From positions 1 through 7,957 of the forward strand of contig CAIMVB010000042.1 in NCBI GenBank assembly GCA_903844785.1: a DNA stretch of 7,957 nt, in the 5' to 3' direction. The notes under the pieces were generated by a model. The model worked only from the letters and a program-made list of their open reading frames with translations. It was not told the origin of the DNA and did no database searches. Source of the stretch: an uncultured Rhodospirillales bacterium (GTDB taxonomy: Bacteria > Pseudomonadota > Alphaproteobacteria > Acetobacterales > Acetobacteraceae). How positions within the stretch are numbered: the first letter of the stretch is position 1; each line of letters begins with the position of its first letter. The translations under genes were made by a program, and so were the position numbers. Of this stretch, positions 5,421 to 7,957 are shown one piece after another.

Positions 5421-7957
5421 ATGCGAAGCAGTCAACGGCCAGGGCGCCATCCTGCGCCGCCCATCGCCATTATCGGTGCGGCGGCCAGGCTGCCCGGCGC
5501 GCCTGACCTGTCCCGCTTCGCGGCATTGCTGCGCCAGGGCGTGGATGCCGTTACCGAAGTACCGGAAGATCGCTTCGAGAAAACGCGCTGGTATCATCCG
5601 CGGCTTGGCGAAGCAGGGCGCAGTTACAGCTTCGCCGCCGGCACGATTGGCGATGTTAAAAGTTTTGACGCCGAAGCCTTCGGCCTTTCCCCGCGTGAGG
5701 TCGCAGAAGCAGATCCCCAGCAAAGGCTGCTCCTTGAAGTAACGCGCGATGCTTTTGAAGATGCAGGGCTTCGCCCCGAAAGCCTCGCCGGGCGCAAGAT
5801 CGCGGTCTTTATCGGCGGGTCTTCCACGGATTATGCGGAGATACGCCTGCAAGACCCCGCGGCCGCGGATCGCTTTCTGATGACAGGCAATGCGCTATCC
5901 ATCCTGTCCAATCGCATCGGCCACGTCTTTGATTTGCGCGGCGGGGCGCAGACCATTGATACCGCCTGCTCATCCTCACTTGTTGCGCTGCATCTGGCAG
6001 CGCGTGCCTTGGCCGATGATCCAAGCCTGGAAGCGGCCGTAGTGGGGGGCGTCAATCTGCTTCTTTCCCCTTACGCCTTCATCGGCTTTTCGCGCGCGGG
6101 CATGCTTTCTGCGCGCGGGCGCTGTCAGGTTTTTGATGCGGCGGCGGATGGCTATGTGCGCGCCGAAGGGGCAGGCGTTATCATCCTGCGGCGCCTTGCG
6201 GATGCAAAGGCAGCGCAGGAGCCCATCCGCGCCCTGCTGCTTGGCACTGCCAGCAATACGGCCGGGCGCACCATCGGTATTTCACTGCCCAATCGTGATG
6301 CACAGGCGGCGCTGCTGAGCGGATTGTTGCGCGACACCGAAGTGCATCCAGATCGCTTCATGGCTTTTGAAGCGCATGGCACCGGCACTCAGGCCGGGGA
6401 CCCGGCGGAGGCCTGGGCGATTGGTCATGCCGTGGCGCGCCATCGCGCAGCAGCCTTGCCCATTGGTTCCGCCAAGGCGAATATCGGCCATCTGGAAGCG
6501 GGCGCCGGCATGGCCGGCTTGCTCAAAGCCATGCTCATGCTGGAACAGGGTTTTGTGCCCCGCGCGCTGCATTTCGCAACGCCCAATCCTGCGATTGACT
6601 TTACCGGGCTCAACTTGGCCGTACCGCGCGCGACCGAAACCCTGGCCGTGCCGCATGATGCAGTGATGGGCGTCAATGCCTTTGGTTTTGGCGGCACCAA
6701 TGCGGTAGCGCTTTTGGGCCGCGCCCCGCATCCGCACCCAAAGCCCGCCATGGCCGCAAGGCCCACCCCGCCCTTGATTCTTTCCGCGCGTTCCGCCGAA
6801 GCACTCCGGCTTTCTGCGGCGCGTTGGCGCGAAGCGCTGACAGGCGCCGATCACCAGCACGCCGCCGCTTTGGCGCGCGGTCAGGCGCGCTATCGGGATT
6901 TGGCACCGCATCGGCTGGTGTTGCGTGGGCGCGATGGCGCCGCGCTCGCTGCCCGCCTTGCCGCCTGGGAAGCCGGGGAACGTGAGGCAGGCGCATCCCA
7001 AGCGGTGGCACTTACGGGCCGCATCGCCTTTGTCTTCAGCGGCAATGGCGCGCAGCATGCGGGCATGGCGCAGGAGGCGCTGCGTGCCTCCTCTGCTTTT
7101 CGGCGCGGTGTGCAGGCTGCCGATGCGGCGCTGGCCCCGCGCTTGGGTGTCTCTCCCGCCGCGCTGATCAAGGCGGGCATCACCGAAAAAGAATTGGCGG
7201 GCACGGATTTAGCGCAGCCGCTGCTGTTTACCGTGCAGATGGGCATCCTGGCCGCGTTGCGGGACCAGGGCATCACCCCGGATATGGTGCTTGGGCATTC
7301 CGTGGGCGAAGTCGCGGCGGCGCACGCGGCGGGGTTGCTTTCCCTTGATCAGGCGGCGGCGCTGATTGTGGCGCGCAGCCGGCACCAGCACGCCACGCGC
7401 GGCACCGGGCGTATGGCGGCGATTGGCGCATCTCCCGAAGCCATTGCGCCGCTTTTGGAAAGCTGGGGTCCTGGGCTTGAAATCGCCGCCATCAATGCGA
7501 CGGCGGCGCTCACCATCGCCGGCCCTGCCCCCGCGATTGCGCGGCTATGCCAGGCGGCGGAAGCGGCACGGCTGGTCGCCATTCCGCTTGACCTTGATTA
7601 CGCCTTCCATAGTGCCGCGATGGAACCGGTGCGCGCGGGGCTTTTGCAGGATTTGGCAGGGCTGATTTCTGCGCCGGGCACCTGCCCCATGATCTCCTCT
7701 GTGACGGGCAAGGCTTTACCAGGCGCTGAAATGGGCGCCGATTATTGGTGGCGCAATTTGCGGGAGCCGGTGCGCTTTCAGGCTGCGGTGGCGGAAGCGG
7801 CGCGGCAGGGGGCGCGGCTTTTCCTCGAAATCGGCCCGGCGCCGGTCTTGCAGAATTACCTGCGGGAGACGCTGCGCGCCGAGGCGGTGGAAGCCGCCGT
7901 GCTGGCCAGCCTGAAGCGACAGGACCCGCCGGGCGACCCCTTCCCTGCCATGGCCGA
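5421..7957 (+). CDS. Type I polyketide synthase, ketosynthase-acyltransferase portion (C-terminus beyond window)
   Basis: An open frame of 845 codons runs off the right edge. The ketosynthase (about 14-432) begins PIAIIGAAARLPG and has the nucleophile Cys183 (DTACSSSLVAL, 180-190), His319 (EAHGTGT, 317-323) and His357 (NIGHLEAGAG, 354-363), so the condensation triad is intact. GVNAFGFGGTN (417-427) closes the domain. After a KS-AT linker the acyltransferase (about 535-822) shows FSGNGAQHAGM (539-549), nucleophile Ser627 in GHSVGE and His730 in YAFHS (727-731). Phe in that last motif is more typical of malonyl than methylmalonyl selection. YWWRNLREPVRF (775-786) and FLEIGPAPVL (801-810) are the usual C-terminal AT motifs. 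The short N-terminus has no loading domain, carrier protein or evident docking helix. Oddities are AEADPQQ (96-102, usually MDPQQ) and Asn for Gln in the AT oxyanion motif, the latter known in other type I PKSs. GGAG (5407-5410) lies 10 nt before the ATG. Downstream domains and product are unknown. Confidence 0.93.
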   Translation, partial: MRSSQRPGRHPAPPIAIIGAAARLPGAPDLSRFAALLRQGVDAVTEVPEDRFEKTRWYHPRLGEAGRSYSFAAGTIGDVKSFDAEAFGLSPREVAEADPQQRLLLEVTRDAFEDAGLRPESLAGRKIAVFIGGSSTDYAEIRLQDPAAADRFLMTGNALSILSNRIGHVFDLRGGAQTIDTACSSSLVALHLAARALADDPSLEAAVVGGVNLLLSPYAFIGFSRAGMLSARGRCQVFDAAADGYVRAEGAGVIILRRLADAKAAQEPIRALLLGTASNTAGRTIGISLPNRDAQAALLSGLLRDTEVHPDRFMAFEAHGTGTQAGDPAEAWAIGHAVARHRAAALPIGSAKANIGHLEAGAGMAGLLKAMLMLEQGFVPRALHFATPNPAIDFTGLNLAVPRATETLAVPHDAVMGVNAFGFGGTNAVALLGRAPHPHPKPAMAARPTPPLILSARSAEALRLSAARWREALTGADHQHAAALARGQARYRDLAPHRLVLRGRDGAALAARLAAWEAGEREAGASQAVALTGRIAFVFSGNGAQHAGMAQEALRASSAFRRGVQAADAALAPRLGVSPAALIKAGITEKELAGTDLAQPLLFTVQMGILAALRDQGITPDMVLGHSVGEVAAAHAAGLLSLDQAAALIVARSRHQHATRGTGRMAAIGASPEAIAPLLESWGPGLEIAAINATAALTIAGPAPAIARLCQAAEAARLVAIPLDLDYAFHSAAMEPVRAGLLQDLAGLISAPGTCPMISSVTGKALPGAEMGADYWWRNLREPVRFQAAVAEAARQGARLFLEIGPAPVLQNYLRETLRAEAVEAAVLASLKRQDPPGDPFPAMA

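Noticed and set aside
5164..5742. Open frame of 192 codons on the + strand spanning the glycosyltransferase-PKS junction
   Set aside because: It is out of frame with both genes, whose end and start are well supported by sequence motifs; no domain is visible in its product.
6282..7058. Open frame of 258 codons on the - strand inside the polyketide synthase gene
   Set aside because: It lies opposite the KS-AT region with intact motifs in the sense frame; the translation is low-complexity and rich in Arg, Gly and Cys with no family signature.
1..7957. CRISPR array, insertion sequence, tRNA or rRNA
   Set aside because: No regularly spaced direct repeats, no transposase-like product or terminal inverted repeats, and no tRNA or rRNA signature was found by reading both strands.

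Overview
The window looks like chromosomal DNA from a GC-rich alphaproteobacterium. A Bug-type solute-binding protein with a twin-arginine-like leader, a compact operon of small catabolic hydrolases and a type I polyketide synthase would suit Rhodospirillales/Acetobacteraceae. That placement is an impression from codon use and gene types, not from a marker gene.

Positions 1-1064 hold a possible 3' end of an upstream gene and a complete tripartite-tricarboxylate-type (Bug/TctC-like) periplasmic binding protein on the + strand. It converges, with only 2 bp between stop codons, on a four-gene operon on the - strand (3878 down to 1067). In transcription order the operon encodes a PaaI/YdiI-like hotdog thioesterase, an isochorismatase-fold amidohydrolase, a type I/II-like asparaginase homologue and an HD-domain phosphohydrolase. 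The last three overlap or nearly overlap (ATGA at 2691-2694; TTGA at 1699-1702), so they are probably translationally coupled. Two amide-bond hydrolases side by side, with a binding protein and an acyl-CoA thioesterase nearby, suggest scavenging of a small amide or carboxylate. The substrate cannot be read from the sequence. The asparaginase has Ala where the family usually has its catalytic Asp (HGTA instead of HGTD).

Positions 3879-4106 form a divergent intergenic region with a sharp AT-rich stretch (about 3985-4080). It contains two operator-like inverted repeats, a perfect 9+9 bp repeat at 3938-3957 and an 18-bp AT-rich palindrome at 4040-4057, and possible promoter elements. It separates the catabolic half from a biosynthetic half.

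Positions 4107-7957 (+ strand) hold a GT4-type glycosyltransferase with a TTG start. It is followed after 3 nt by a large type I polyketide synthase that runs off the window. The visible part is a complete ketosynthase and an essentially complete acyltransferase. This pair looks like the beginning of a glycosylated-polyketide or glycolipid gene cluster, and it is the part most likely to hold something undescribed. The rest of the cluster lies beyond the right edge.
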